DNA from: Clostridiales bacterium
GTDB lineage: Bacteria; Bacillota; Clostridia; Tissierellales; Sedimentibacteraceae
Assembly: GCA_003497505.1 (NCBI GenBank)
Contig: DNNV01000214.1
Span: 3,518-20,246, forward strand
DNA: 16,729 nt
Reading direction: 5' to 3'
Below are positions 6,714 through 14,062 of the stretch, piece after piece. Position 1 is the first letter of the stretch. Each line of letters starts with the position of its first letter. The notes under the pieces were generated by a model, which ran no database searches, was not told where the DNA came from, and worked only from the letters and a program-made list of their open reading frames with translations. Made by a program: the position numbers and the translations under genes.

Positions 6714-7616
6714 ATGGAAAAAACACCTTCAAAATACATAGTGCTGGCAGGAACATTTTTTACCTCGCTATCTTCAATAATAATAAGATTTTCCGAAGCT
6801 CCGGCACTCGTTATATCAGCATACAGAATGCTGTTTACATCATTGCTTCTGTTGATTCCCGTAATGCTTAAGAGCCGCGGTGAATTCAGGAATATCACAA
6901 AAAAAGAATATATGCTGTGCACAGTCAGCGGAATTTTTCTCGCTCTGCACTTTGCTTCATGGATTTCATCAATAAAGATGACATCCATTGCAAACTCAAC
7001 TATATTGGTCTCATGCAGCCCCATATTTGTGGCGCTGGCAAATTATTTCTTCACAAAGGAAAAGCTCAGCAGGAAAATGGCTGTCGGAATATCCATGTCT
7101 CTTGCAGGCACTGTCATAATTGCCACAGGCTCTCTTGGGGACTCCGCAAGCAACATGATGCTGGGCAACACGCTGGCATTTCTGGGAGCCGTATTTGTGG
7201 CAGGATACCTGGTTATAGGAGGAGTTGTGAGAAAAAATATGAGCGCAGGCGTATATGTGTTCATAGTTTATTCCGTATCCACAGCAGCTCTGTTCATTAT
7301 GTGCCTCGTTTCAAAAACACCCATTTATCCTTATTCAGCCAAGGAATTCATGCTTTTTGCGACACTGGCGTTTTTCTGCTCGATCCTGGGTCATACAGTA
7401 TACAATTACATGGTCAAATATGTATCATCAACTCTCATATCTGTGTCAACCCTCAGCGAGCCCATATTTGCAAGCATTATGGCAATCATCATTTTCAGGG
7501 AAATACCTTCTGTCCATACCGTCATAGGTGGCTCAGTGATTATAGCAGGTATATTTTACTACCTGGTAACGAATAATAAAGGAAATACATCTTCAAATGC
7601 AAGGAATACAAAATGA
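6714..7616 (+). CDS. EamA family (DMT superfamily) transporter
   Basis: This 300-residue integral membrane protein has two EamA/DUF6-type repeats and about ten predicted hydrophobic helices, the layout of drug/metabolite transporters such as RhaT- or YdcZ-like carriers. The first repeat begins at the N terminus (VLAGTFFTSLSSIIIRFSEA) and ends near residue 120; the second begins near 150 after NTLAFLGAVFVAGYLV and ends near 285. LSEPIFASIMAIIIFREIP (about 246-264) is the typical conserved segment late in the second repeat. The substrate is unknown. The start ATG has only a weak AGGCAGG site. Its last codon overlaps the start of the next gene (ATGA), so the two proteins are probably made together. 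Confidence 0.88.
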   Translation: MEKTPSKYIVLAGTFFTSLSSIIIRFSEAPALVISAYRMLFTSLLLLIPVMLKSRGEFRNITKKEYMLCTVSGIFLALHFASWISSIKMTSIANSTILVSCSPIFVALANYFFTKEKLSRKMAVGISMSLAGTVIIATGSLGDSASNMMLGNTLAFLGAVFVAGYLVIGGVVRKNMSAGVYVFIVYSVSTAALFIMCLVSKTPIYPYSAKEFMLFATLAFFCSILGHTVYNYMVKYVSSTLISVSTLSEPIFASIMAIIIFREIPSVHTVIGGSVIIAGIFYYLVTNNKGNTSSNARNTK

Positions 7617-8746
7617 ATTATGAAATTACAGGCAACTTAATAACAGAGCCTGCCTCTGTTAAGAATTGCTTTACACCATTTTTATTATTGATTCTATCCG
7701 CTTTGTTTATTCCTGCTGCATATATATTTGTTGCAGCAGTTTTTATTGTTGGACTCTTCAGAAAAAACAGCAGAATAAGAGAAATGGGCAGGCTTGATAT
7801 ATTAGTATATGCTTATGTGGCAACGGGTTTGATATCTTCAGACTATAGATTGATTTCTGCGGTCTACGCTGCAATAATGCTGCTCTGTCTATATGCCTTC
7901 CATATATTCAGCTCATTGAATTCAAGCCAACTGGGTAAACTAAGAAGCTTGCTGCTCATTGTATCGTTGGCTGTATTTATCATAGGAATACTGCAATATT
8001 TCAGCCCTGGATTTTCCATACCCTCCAAGTGGGTCGATTCCGGTGAATACAGCATCAATAGGCGCATTTACTCAACGTTTTACAATCCTAACGTCTTTGG
8101 CTTCTATATAAGTTTCATTATTTTAATAGCGTGTGAGAATCTTGACCTCAGGAAAGTGAATCTTGAATCAGCAGTATTTGCAATAGGTACAACCTGCTTA
8201 ATCCTGACATTTTCAAGGACATCGTGGGTGTCCCTGCTGGCAGGATTATCAGTTGCAGCTCTGCGGGACAAAAAGTACATAAAATATATTTTAATATTAG
8301 CCATAGCCATATTTGGTACGGATCTACTGATGGGAATAGGCAGGGCTAACCCTGCAAGGGCAATGGAAGACAGCTCCTTTCTTTACAGACTGGATGTTTG
8401 GAAAGCCTGCATTGAAATCATAAAGGACAATTTCGTATCAGGCATAGGCTTTGGAACACTTTTCATGCATATTTCGGAATATTCGTCATCCGTAAGCACA
8501 AAAATAGAGCATTGCCACAACATATATCTTCAAATTTTAACTGAAACAGGATTTCTGGGTTTCTCAATATTTTCGATGGTTGCAGCTGGCATTTTTAAAA
8601 AGCTGCGAAATATAACGGCCTTTGCTGTACTGGCCATGACAATGGTCAGCGGATTAGTGGATTCTATTCCCTTGACCCCCCAAATAATGATAATGCTGAG
8701 CATGTATGCAGGAGCTCTGAATGAGAAAAAGTCATTCCCGGATTAA
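7613..8746 (+). CDS. O-antigen ligase / Wzy-like polymerase family protein
   Basis: This 377-residue multi-pass membrane protein has the Wzy_C (O-antigen ligase-like) pattern. About ten hydrophobic segments surround an extracytoplasmic loop. RIYSTFYNPNVFGFY (151-165) resembles the conserved Arg and NPN motif, SRTSWVSLLAG (201-211) the conserved Ser-Arg helix start, and YRLDVWKACIEII...GIGFGT (258-282) with HNIYLQILTETGFLGF (302-317) the large loop and its catalytic-type His. Family members transfer or polymerise lipid-linked glycans; as no lipopolysaccharide is expected here, a surface polysaccharide or glycolipid is the likely substrate, but that is inference. No glycosyltransferases are adjacent. 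It overlaps the EamA gene by 4 bases. Its last codons form one arm of the terminator. Confidence 0.87.
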   Translation: MNYEITGNLITEPASVKNCFTPFLLLILSALFIPAAYIFVAAVFIVGLFRKNSRIREMGRLDILVYAYVATGLISSDYRLISAVYAAIMLLCLYAFHIFSSLNSSQLGKLRSLLLIVSLAVFIIGILQYFSPGFSIPSKWVDSGEYSINRRIYSTFYNPNVFGFYISFIILIACENLDLRKVNLESAVFAIGTTCLILTFSRTSWVSLLAGLSVAALRDKKYIKYILILAIAIFGTDLLMGIGRANPARAMEDSSFLYRLDVWKACIEIIKDNFVSGIGFGTLFMHISEYSSSVSTKIEHCHNIYLQILTETGFLGFSIFSMVAAGIFKKLRNITAFAVLAMTMVSGLVDSIPLTPQIMIMLSMYAGALNEKKSFPD

Positions 8747-8762
8747 CGGGAATGACTTTTTT
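8726..8762. terminator. Bidirectional terminator between the ligase-like gene and pyrG
   Basis: A 15-bp perfect stem, 8726-8740 (AAAAAGTCATTCCCG) against 8747-8761, has a 6-base loop. It is A-rich on one side and T-rich on the other, so it works in both directions. The left arm encodes the C terminus of the plus-strand protein, whose stop codon lies in the loop, and the right arm abuts the pyrG stop codon. Confidence 0.93.
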
Positions 8763-10365
8763 ATTTCTTATTTTCAATTGATGCCTTTATCAGATTTCTG
8801 AACAACGGATGGCTTCTTGTTGGTCGTGACTTGAATTCCGGATGGAACTGCGCCGCAACAAACCACGGATGGTCCTTGAGCTCCACAATCTCAACAAGTC
8901 TGTTATCCGGTGAAGTTCCGGAAATTATCAGCCCGTTTTTCTCACACTCTTCCCTGAATTCATTGTTGAACTCAAATCTGTGTCGGTGCCTTTCATTAAT
9001 CATATCCGCACCTTCATATGCTTCCTTGGCCTTTGTTCCATCAACAAGCCTGCATGGATAGCTGCCCAGTCTCATTGTTCCGCCCTTGTTCTCCACATCC
9101 TTCTGGTCGTTCATAATATCTATTAAAGGATGTTCTGTTTCGGGATTGAATTCTGTGCTGTGAGCATCACTGTATTTCAACACTCCTCTGGCAAAGTCCA
9201 CTACGGCCATCTGCATGCCGAGACATATGCCGAGGAACGGCACTCCATTTTCTCTTGCATATCTGGCAGCCAATATTTTACCTTCTATTCCCCTGTCTCC
9301 GAAGCCTCCCGGAACCAATATTCCGTCACTGCCCCTGAGTTTTTCTTCATAGTTGCTTTCATTCACTTCATCTGAGTGAATCCAATCTATCTCAACCTCG
9401 GCTGAATTATCTATTCCTCCGTGCTTCAGTGCTTCCGCAACCGAAAGATAAGCATCCTTCAGCTCCACGTACTTGCCCACCAGTGAAATTTTAATGTGGT
9501 GAGCAGGATTTTTAGAACGCTGAACCATGTCCTTCCACTCTGCCAAATCCGGCTCCTTGCAGTTCATTCCGAAATGATTGCATACTATTTTATCCAAGCC
9601 TTCATTTTCAAGAAGAAGGGGTATATCATACAGTGAATCCGCATCCGTGTTTTGAATTACGTGCTGCTTGTCAACATTGCAGAACAATGCTATTTTAGCC
9701 TTCAGGTCATCACTTATTTCCTTCTCTGTCCTGCACACCAGGACATCAGGCTGTATTCCTATGCTCAAAAGCTCCTTTACGCTGTGCTGCGTTGGCTTTG
9801 TTTTAAGCTCTCCCGCCTTTGACAGATAAGGAAGCAGCGTAACGTGTATGTACATTACATTTTCTCTTCCCACCTCATATCGAATCTGGCGAATTGCTTC
9901 CAAGAACGGCTGACTTTCAATGTCTCCTACTGTACCGCCTATTTCGGTAATAACCACATCAACATCCTTTACAGTAGCGACTCTTTTTAACAGGCCTTTT
10001 ATTTCGTTGGTTATATGGGGAATTACCTGGACTGTTCCTCCCAAATAATCTCCTCTTCTTTCCTTATTTAAAACAGACCAGTAGACCTTTCCTGATGTTA
10101 TGCTGCTGTACTTGGTTAAATCAATGTCTACTATTCTCTCATAGTGACCTAAGTCCAGATCTGTCTCCGCCCCGTCATCCGTAACATAAACCTCACCGTG
10201 CTGATAAGGGCTCATTGTACCCGGGTCCACGTTCAAATACGGATCAAATTTCTGAAGAGTAACCTTAAGTCCTCTTGCTTTAAGCAGCCTACCCAACGAC
10301 GCTGCCGTTATCCCCTTACCTAACGAAGATACGACTCCTCCCGTTACAAAAATATATTTTGGCAT
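8761..10365 (-). CDS. pyrG: CTP synthase
   Basis: PyrG is the cytosolic enzyme that aminates UTP to CTP with ATP and glutamine-derived ammonia. The 534 residues from the chosen start match the family. The N-terminal synthetase domain opens with [18 protein letters not shown] (P-loop at 13-18), with [22 protein letters not shown] at 56-77. The C-terminal class I glutamine amidotransferase domain has nucleophile Cys381 in GICLGMQ, with His508 and Glu510 in FHPEF. The start is the ATG at 10365, with AGGAGG 5 bases upstream; the frame is open for 55 more codons, but those overlap the leader hairpin and promoter and encode nothing conserved. Expression is probably controlled by the leader hairpin at 10433-10465. 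Confidence 0.97.
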   Translation of the reverse strand: MPKYIFVTGGVVSSLGKGITAASLGRLLKARGLKVTLQKFDPYLNVDPGTMSPYQHGEVYVTDDGAETDLDLGHYERIVDIDLTKYSSITSGKVYWSVLNKERRGDYLGGTVQVIPHITNEIKGLLKRVATVKDVDVVITEIGGTVGDIESQPFLEAIRQIRYEVGRENVMYIHVTLLPYLSKAGELKTKPTQHSVKELLSIGIQPDVLVCRTEKEISDDLKAKIALFCNVDKQHVIQNTDADSLYDIPLLLENEGLDKIVCNHFGMNCKEPDLAEWKDMVQRSKNPAHHIKISLVGKYVELKDAYLSVAEALKHGGIDNSAEVEIDWIHSDEVNESNYEEKLRGSDGILVPGGFGDRGIEGKILAARYARENGVPFLGICLGMQMAVVDFARGVLKYSDAHSTEFNPETEHPLIDIMNDQKDVENKGGTMRLGSYPCRLVDGTKAKEAYEGADMINERHRHRFEFNNEFREECEKNGLIISGTSPDNRLVEIVELKDHPWFVAAQFHPEFKSRPTRSHPLFRNLIKASIENKK

Positions 10366-10432
10366 TTTTTCCTCCTGTTTCTCCATCCTGCTACCGTTCT
10401 TAATATTTGATAATCCCCTTAAACATAAAAAC

Positions 10433-10465
10433 AGAGACAAAAAAGGGGTTTTTTTTTTAGTCTCT
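10433..10465 (-). terminator. pyrG leader hairpin, candidate attenuator
   Basis: Between the pyrG promoter and its ribosome binding site the minus strand carries AGAGAC (10460-10465), an A-rich stretch, CCCC (10445-10448), TTTTTT and GTCTCT (10433-10438), then GTTTTTAT. Six base pairs plus six A-U pairs close on a C4 loop, with about five unpaired bases on the 5' side, and a T-rich tail follows. This is terminator-like, in the place where Bacillus subtilis pyrG has its CTP-sensitive attenuator. AAGGGG at 10415-10420 could pair with the CCCCTT of the hairpin. The stem is only moderately strong. Confidence 0.55.
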
Positions 10466-10529
10466 ATCCTAAACATATATAGTTCGTTAAAAAATAAAAT
10501 TATATGATTTATATAAATATTACTTTCCA

Positions 10530-10558
10530 ATTCTATATTAAAAAAAGTAAAAGGTCAA
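10530..10558 (-). promoter_or_regulatory. Promoter of pyrG
   Basis: On the minus strand TTGACC (10553-10558) and TAGAAT (10530-10535) with a 17-base spacer. Transcription would begin near 10523, giving a leader of about 160 bases that contains the hairpin at 10433-10465. GG occurs at 10527-10528, immediately after the -10 box. Confidence 0.7.
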
Positions 10559-10587
10559 TGGTTTTTTAAAAAAATTTTATGCCAAAG

Positions 10588-10626
10588 TTGTACTATCGGA
10601 ATGTATAGCGCATATACATTTATAAA
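10588..10626 (+). promoter_or_regulatory. Promoter region with palindrome upstream of the SPOCS-LysM gene
   Basis: A perfect inverted repeat, AATGTATA (10600-10607) and TATACATT (10613-10620), with a 5-base spacer GCGCA lies 46 bases before the TTG start. Possible promoter elements around it are TTGTAC (10588-10593) with CATATA 17 bases on, or TATAAA at 10621-10626 without a clear -35. Neither is decisive, and a sporulation sigma factor could be used instead. The rest of the 300-base gap between pyrG and this gene holds only the pyrG leader and promoter; I see no gene there. Confidence 0.4.
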
Positions 10627-10665
10627 AGAATGCGAACACATCTGTATCATAAAGGAGGATTCAAC

Positions 10666-12213
10666 TTGTTTAAATTAATAGGCGATACTTTTAATATTAG
10701 TGAAATCATTGACTCAAATTCCGCTGAGGTTATGCTGGAAAACGAGTTTGCACTTTCTGACAATACTCCGGCCATAGAAAAAATAATATCCGCGGAGGGC
10801 AAAGCAAAAATTGATAAAACTTCAGTAAAAAATGATGCCGTTGTTGTGGAAGGAACATTGGTTTACAACATAATTTACCGTTCAAATGATGAGGATATCA
10901 TGGCAAATTCCATGTCCGGAAAAATCCCTTTCACCGAGGAAATTCCGGTTTCGGGAGCCAGAGAAGGAATGGAAGCACAGTCTGCCGCGTTTATTGATTA
11001 CATAGATGCCGAGAATCTGAATGATAAAAATTACATGGTAAAGTCGGTTATATTGCTTGATACTGATGTAATAAACAAGCATCCAGTAAACTTCGTATCA
11101 AACCTCGAGTCAGACGGCAGCTTTCAGGCAAGGACCCAAAATGTGAAATACACTGACCAAGCGTCCATGCTGTCAGAGGAAATAACCATCAATGATGCGG
11201 TGGAGCTCAGCAAGGGTTCTGATGAAATATCCAGAATACTGAAATCAGAGTCTGAGGTATTCATTACAAGCATTGATTCTCTGGATGATAAAATGCTTGT
11301 TGAGGGAACTTGCAAGGTAGGGTTTTTATACACAGAGGACAACAGTCTGAATGCGGCGGCATACGTGGCTGAGGAGTTTCCTTTTACACATTACATTGAG
11401 GTGAAGGACTCAGGCGACGATGTACTCAAGGACATAAGTGTAGCATTAAATGAAATGACATACAACATTGCCGAAAATTATGACGGTGAAAAAAAGCTCA
11501 TTGAATTCAACCTGCCGTTTACAGTAAATGCAGCAATGTACAGTGTTGCAGAAAAAAATATAATAACCGACTGCTACTCCACCAGCTGCCTGCTGAATCT
11601 GGAGTCAGCAAAAGTAAAGCTTACATCCATGAACAACATTGTAAATAAGACAGTTAAATATGAAAATAATTTTGATGTTGTTTCCGGATCCATAAAGGAT
11701 ATCTACACCGTAGATGTAAGCCCAAAAATTTCAGAAAAAAGAATTTTTGACGACAAATACGTTATTGATGGATTCCTTGATGTAAATTTGCTGTACCTTA
11801 ACGGAGAAATCAACAAAATTGACAAGGCCTATGCATCACTGCCATTTACGGCTTCCATAGATCTAAAGGAAAGCGAACTGTCTGATGACATCACATCAAA
11901 TGTGGATATTGCTAAATGCGGAGCATACAGAAAGGGAAGCAACTCTGTCATAGTCAACTGCGATATAAACGTAGGAATGAAAATGAGGGGCAACAGCGAA
12001 ATTTCAGTAATCAGCAACATAACCGAGGAAGGCCCTATTGAAAGAAGTAAGATGCCAAGTCTCGTGTTCAGGGTTGTTCAGCCGGGAGAAACAGTGTGGG
12101 ATATTGCAAAGAACTACAACTTGTCAATCAATTACCTGAAAGAATTGAACGACATTCCCGAAGACAACGCACTTGCACCAGGAACGAAAATAGTGATAGC
12201 AAGAATGGTATAA
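10666..12213 (+). CDS. DUF3794 (SPOCS) and LysM domain protein
   Basis: This 515-residue protein combines a repeated DUF3794/SPOCS region with a C-terminal LysM domain, an architecture common in spore-forming Clostridia and related to SafA/SpoVID-type spore coat or envelope proteins. SPOCS-like repeats of alternating beta-strand character lie roughly at 35-130, 180-290 and 330-440, each with a V-E-G/V-D-G-x-L/C segment (VEGTLVYNIIY at 61-71, VEGTCKVGFLY at 212-222, IDGFLDVNLLY at 367-377). LysM runs from about 468 to 512, with PGETVWDIAKNYNL. No signal peptide or membrane segment is seen. The TTG at 10666 is chosen because AAAGGAGG lies 7 bases upstream; an in-frame ATG at 10630 has no such site. 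A role in the spore or cell envelope is inferred, not shown. Confidence 0.85.
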   Translation: MFKLIGDTFNISEIIDSNSAEVMLENEFALSDNTPAIEKIISAEGKAKIDKTSVKNDAVVVEGTLVYNIIYRSNDEDIMANSMSGKIPFTEEIPVSGAREGMEAQSAAFIDYIDAENLNDKNYMVKSVILLDTDVINKHPVNFVSNLESDGSFQARTQNVKYTDQASMLSEEITINDAVELSKGSDEISRILKSESEVFITSIDSLDDKMLVEGTCKVGFLYTEDNSLNAAAYVAEEFPFTHYIEVKDSGDDVLKDISVALNEMTYNIAENYDGEKKLIEFNLPFTVNAAMYSVAEKNIITDCYSTSCLLNLESAKVKLTSMNNIVNKTVKYENNFDVVSGSIKDIYTVDVSPKISEKRIFDDKYVIDGFLDVNLLYLNGEINKIDKAYASLPFTASIDLKESELSDDITSNVDIAKCGAYRKGSNSVIVNCDINVGMKMRGNSEISVISNITEEGPIERSKMPSLVFRVVQPGETVWDIAKNYNLSINYLKELNDIPEDNALAPGTKIVIARMV

Positions 12214-12239
12214 CTTGAACATAAAAATGCTAAAAAATT

Positions 12240-12261
12240 AAGGGCGCTCAGCGCCCTTTTT
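12240..12261. terminator. Bidirectional terminator between the SPOCS-LysM gene and dnaB
   Basis: A GC-rich hairpin, AAGGGCGC (12240-12247) and GCGCCCTT (12251-12258), has a 3-base loop. It is followed by TTTTTAATTT on the plus strand and by TTAATTTTTT on the minus strand. It serves both convergent genes. Confidence 0.9.
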
Positions 12262-12271
12262 AATTTATCTG

Positions 12272-13603
12272 TTACTTCTGTATATTTCCAAACTTTGTGT
12301 ACTGGCTTATCCATGCAAGCTCTACGGTTCCCACAGGGCCGTTTCTCTGCTTGGCTATGATTACATCGGTAATTCCTTTTTTCTCAGACTCTTCCTTGAA
12401 GTAGTATTCGTCTCTGTAAAGCATGAGTACAACGTCCGCGTCCTGCTCTATTGCTCCCGACTCTCTGAGGTCAGACATTATAGGTCTGTGGTCCTGACGG
12501 AGCTCCGGCGCACGGGACAGCTGGGACAAGGCCATTACGGGGCAGTCCATTTCTCTTGCAAGGGCCTTAAGTCCACGCGATATATTGGAAATTTCCTGCT
12601 GCCTGTTGGTGGAATTCGTTCCGTCTGACATAAGCTGGAGATAGTCTATAACTATTAAATCCAATCCCTTTTCCATTTTAAGACGTCTGCATTTTGACAT
12701 GAGCTCAAAAACAGAAATAGCCGCTGTATCGTCAATAAAAATTTTTTGGTTAGAAACAGTGCTCATTGTGGAAATAAGCCTTGTCCAATCCTCGTCGTCA
12801 AGATTTCCCGTCCTGAGCTTTGAGCTGTCAACCATGGATTCCATGCTTATAATTCTCTGAACATACTGCTCCTTGGACATCTCAAGACTGAACAGCGCCA
12901 CGGAAGCACCGGTTTTAACGGCATTCATGGCTATGTTCAGGGCAAGTGCTGTCTTTCCCATTGACGGTCTTGCCGCAAGCAGCACAAGGTCGGACCTCTG
13001 GAGTCCCGAGGTCATTCTGTCAAGGTCGGTGTAGCCTGTGGTGAGACCTGTTATGCTCCCCTTGTTCATTGCTCTTTCCTCAAGAGTATTGAACACATTC
13101 ATAAGCACGTCCTTGATTTCGGCAAAAGAATTCACGCTTCTGTTCTGAGATATGGAGAATATCCTCGATTCAGCTAACTCGATTATCTTCTGAACATCGT
13201 CGTTTTCCTTGTAGCCCTTTTCAATTATTTCCCCGGAAACACTTATGAGCTTGCGGAGGGTGGATTTTTCCCTGACAATGCCGCAGTATGCCTCAACGTT
13301 CTTTGAGGTTATTATATTTTCCGTTAATTTTGCCAGATATTCAAAGCCGCCCACATAATCGATTTTGCCTCTTTTTTTCAGCTCTTCGGCAACAATGAGG
13401 GCATCCACCGGCATATTCTGCATATGCACCTGTCTTATGGAGTCGAAGATTTCTCTGTTTGCCTCAAAATAGAAATCCTCTGCCTTAAGTAAATTCATTA
13501 CCTTCTCGACAGCAACATGGTCAATCAGAGCGGATGCAAGCACAGTCTGCTCCGCCTCGGCACTGTGAGGCGGAACCTTTCCCATATTAATCAAATCAGA
13601 CAT
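12272..13603 (-). CDS. dnaB: Replicative DNA helicase DnaB
   Basis: This is the hexameric 5'-3' helicase that unwinds DNA at the replication fork (called DnaC in Bacillus subtilis). The 443 residues are full length and uninterrupted, with no intein. The N-terminal primase-interacting domain spans about 8-110, beginning with PPHSAEAEQTVL. The RecA-like domain has Walker A ARPSMGKT (211-218), Walker B LIVIDYLQL (316-324), SQLSRAPE (360-367) and the arginine finger region AKQRNGPVGT (417-426, Arg420). It is last in yybS-gdpP-rplI-dnaB, 12 bases after rplI. Its AGAGGA ribosome binding site adjoins the rplI stop codon, so it probably depends on the operon promoter. Convergent with the SPOCS-LysM gene. 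Confidence 0.97.
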   Translation of the reverse strand: MSDLINMGKVPPHSAEAEQTVLASALIDHVAVEKVMNLLKAEDFYFEANREIFDSIRQVHMQNMPVDALIVAEELKKRGKIDYVGGFEYLAKLTENIITSKNVEAYCGIVREKSTLRKLISVSGEIIEKGYKENDDVQKIIELAESRIFSISQNRSVNSFAEIKDVLMNVFNTLEERAMNKGSITGLTTGYTDLDRMTSGLQRSDLVLLAARPSMGKTALALNIAMNAVKTGASVALFSLEMSKEQYVQRIISMESMVDSSKLRTGNLDDEDWTRLISTMSTVSNQKIFIDDTAAISVFELMSKCRRLKMEKGLDLIVIDYLQLMSDGTNSTNRQQEISNISRGLKALAREMDCPVMALSQLSRAPELRQDHRPIMSDLRESGAIEQDADVVLMLYRDEYYFKEESEKKGITDVIIAKQRNGPVGTVELAWISQYTKFGNIQK

Positions 13604-13615
13604 TTCAATCCTCTT

Positions 13616-14062
13616 TTATTTTTCTGTAACTATAACTTTCACCTTTGCGTTAACCTGTGAATGAAGCTTAATCTTTACGAAATATTCGCCCACGGATTTT
13701 ATAGGCTCATCCAAATCATATTTTTTCTTGTCAATGGCAAAGCCGTGATCCTTTTCAATATACTCGGCAATTTCCTTTGTTGTTACGGCACCGAACAGCT
13801 TGCCGTTTTCTCCGGTCTTCGTCTTGATGACAACTGTGATCTTAGTTAATTCTTCCTCTAGTTTCTTTGCCTCATCATATATTTCCTTTTCCTTTGCTTC
13901 CTGAAGCTGCTTTGCATTTTCCAGATTCTTCAGATTTACAGGAGTTGCTTCTATGGCTAAATTTTTAGGAAACAGAAAATTCCTTGCATATCCATCCTTG
14001 GCATTTATAATATTGCCCTTTTTTCCTACATTCTTAACATCTTCCAATAATATTACTTTCAT
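13616..14062 (-). CDS. rplI: 50S ribosomal protein L9
   Basis: L9 binds 23S rRNA near the base of the L1 stalk and helps translation fidelity. The 148 residues are the usual length. The N-terminal rRNA-binding domain carries the L9 signature, [16 protein letters not shown] (1-16) followed by [13 protein letters not shown] (24-36). A charged connecting helix spans about 42-75, and the C-terminal domain includes [12 protein letters not shown] (89-100). It begins inside the end of gdpP with an ATGA overlap, which suggests coupled translation; an AAGGA site lies inside gdpP. The operon here lacks rpsF, ssb and rpsR, which accompany L9 in many other bacteria, and follows the common Firmicutes order instead. 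Confidence 0.97.
   Translation of the reverse strand: MKVILLEDVKNVGKKGNIINAKDGYARNFLFPKNLAIEATPVNLKNLENAKQLQEAKEKEIYDEAKKLEEELTKITVVIKTKTGENGKLFGAVTTKEIAEYIEKDHGFAIDKKKYDLDEPIKSVGEYFVKIKLHSQVNAKVKVIVTEK

Noticed and set aside
10366..10530. A 55-codon upstream extension of pyrG starting at an ATG at 10530
   Set aside because: The extension runs through the leader hairpin and the promoter -10 box and is not conserved in CTP synthases, while the ATG at 10365 has AGGAGG at ideal spacing and begins the family-typical [10 protein letters not shown].
10630..10665. An ATG start for the SPOCS-LysM gene at 10630
   Set aside because: AAAGGAGG at 10651-10658 is placed for the TTG at 10666; the ATG has no such site.
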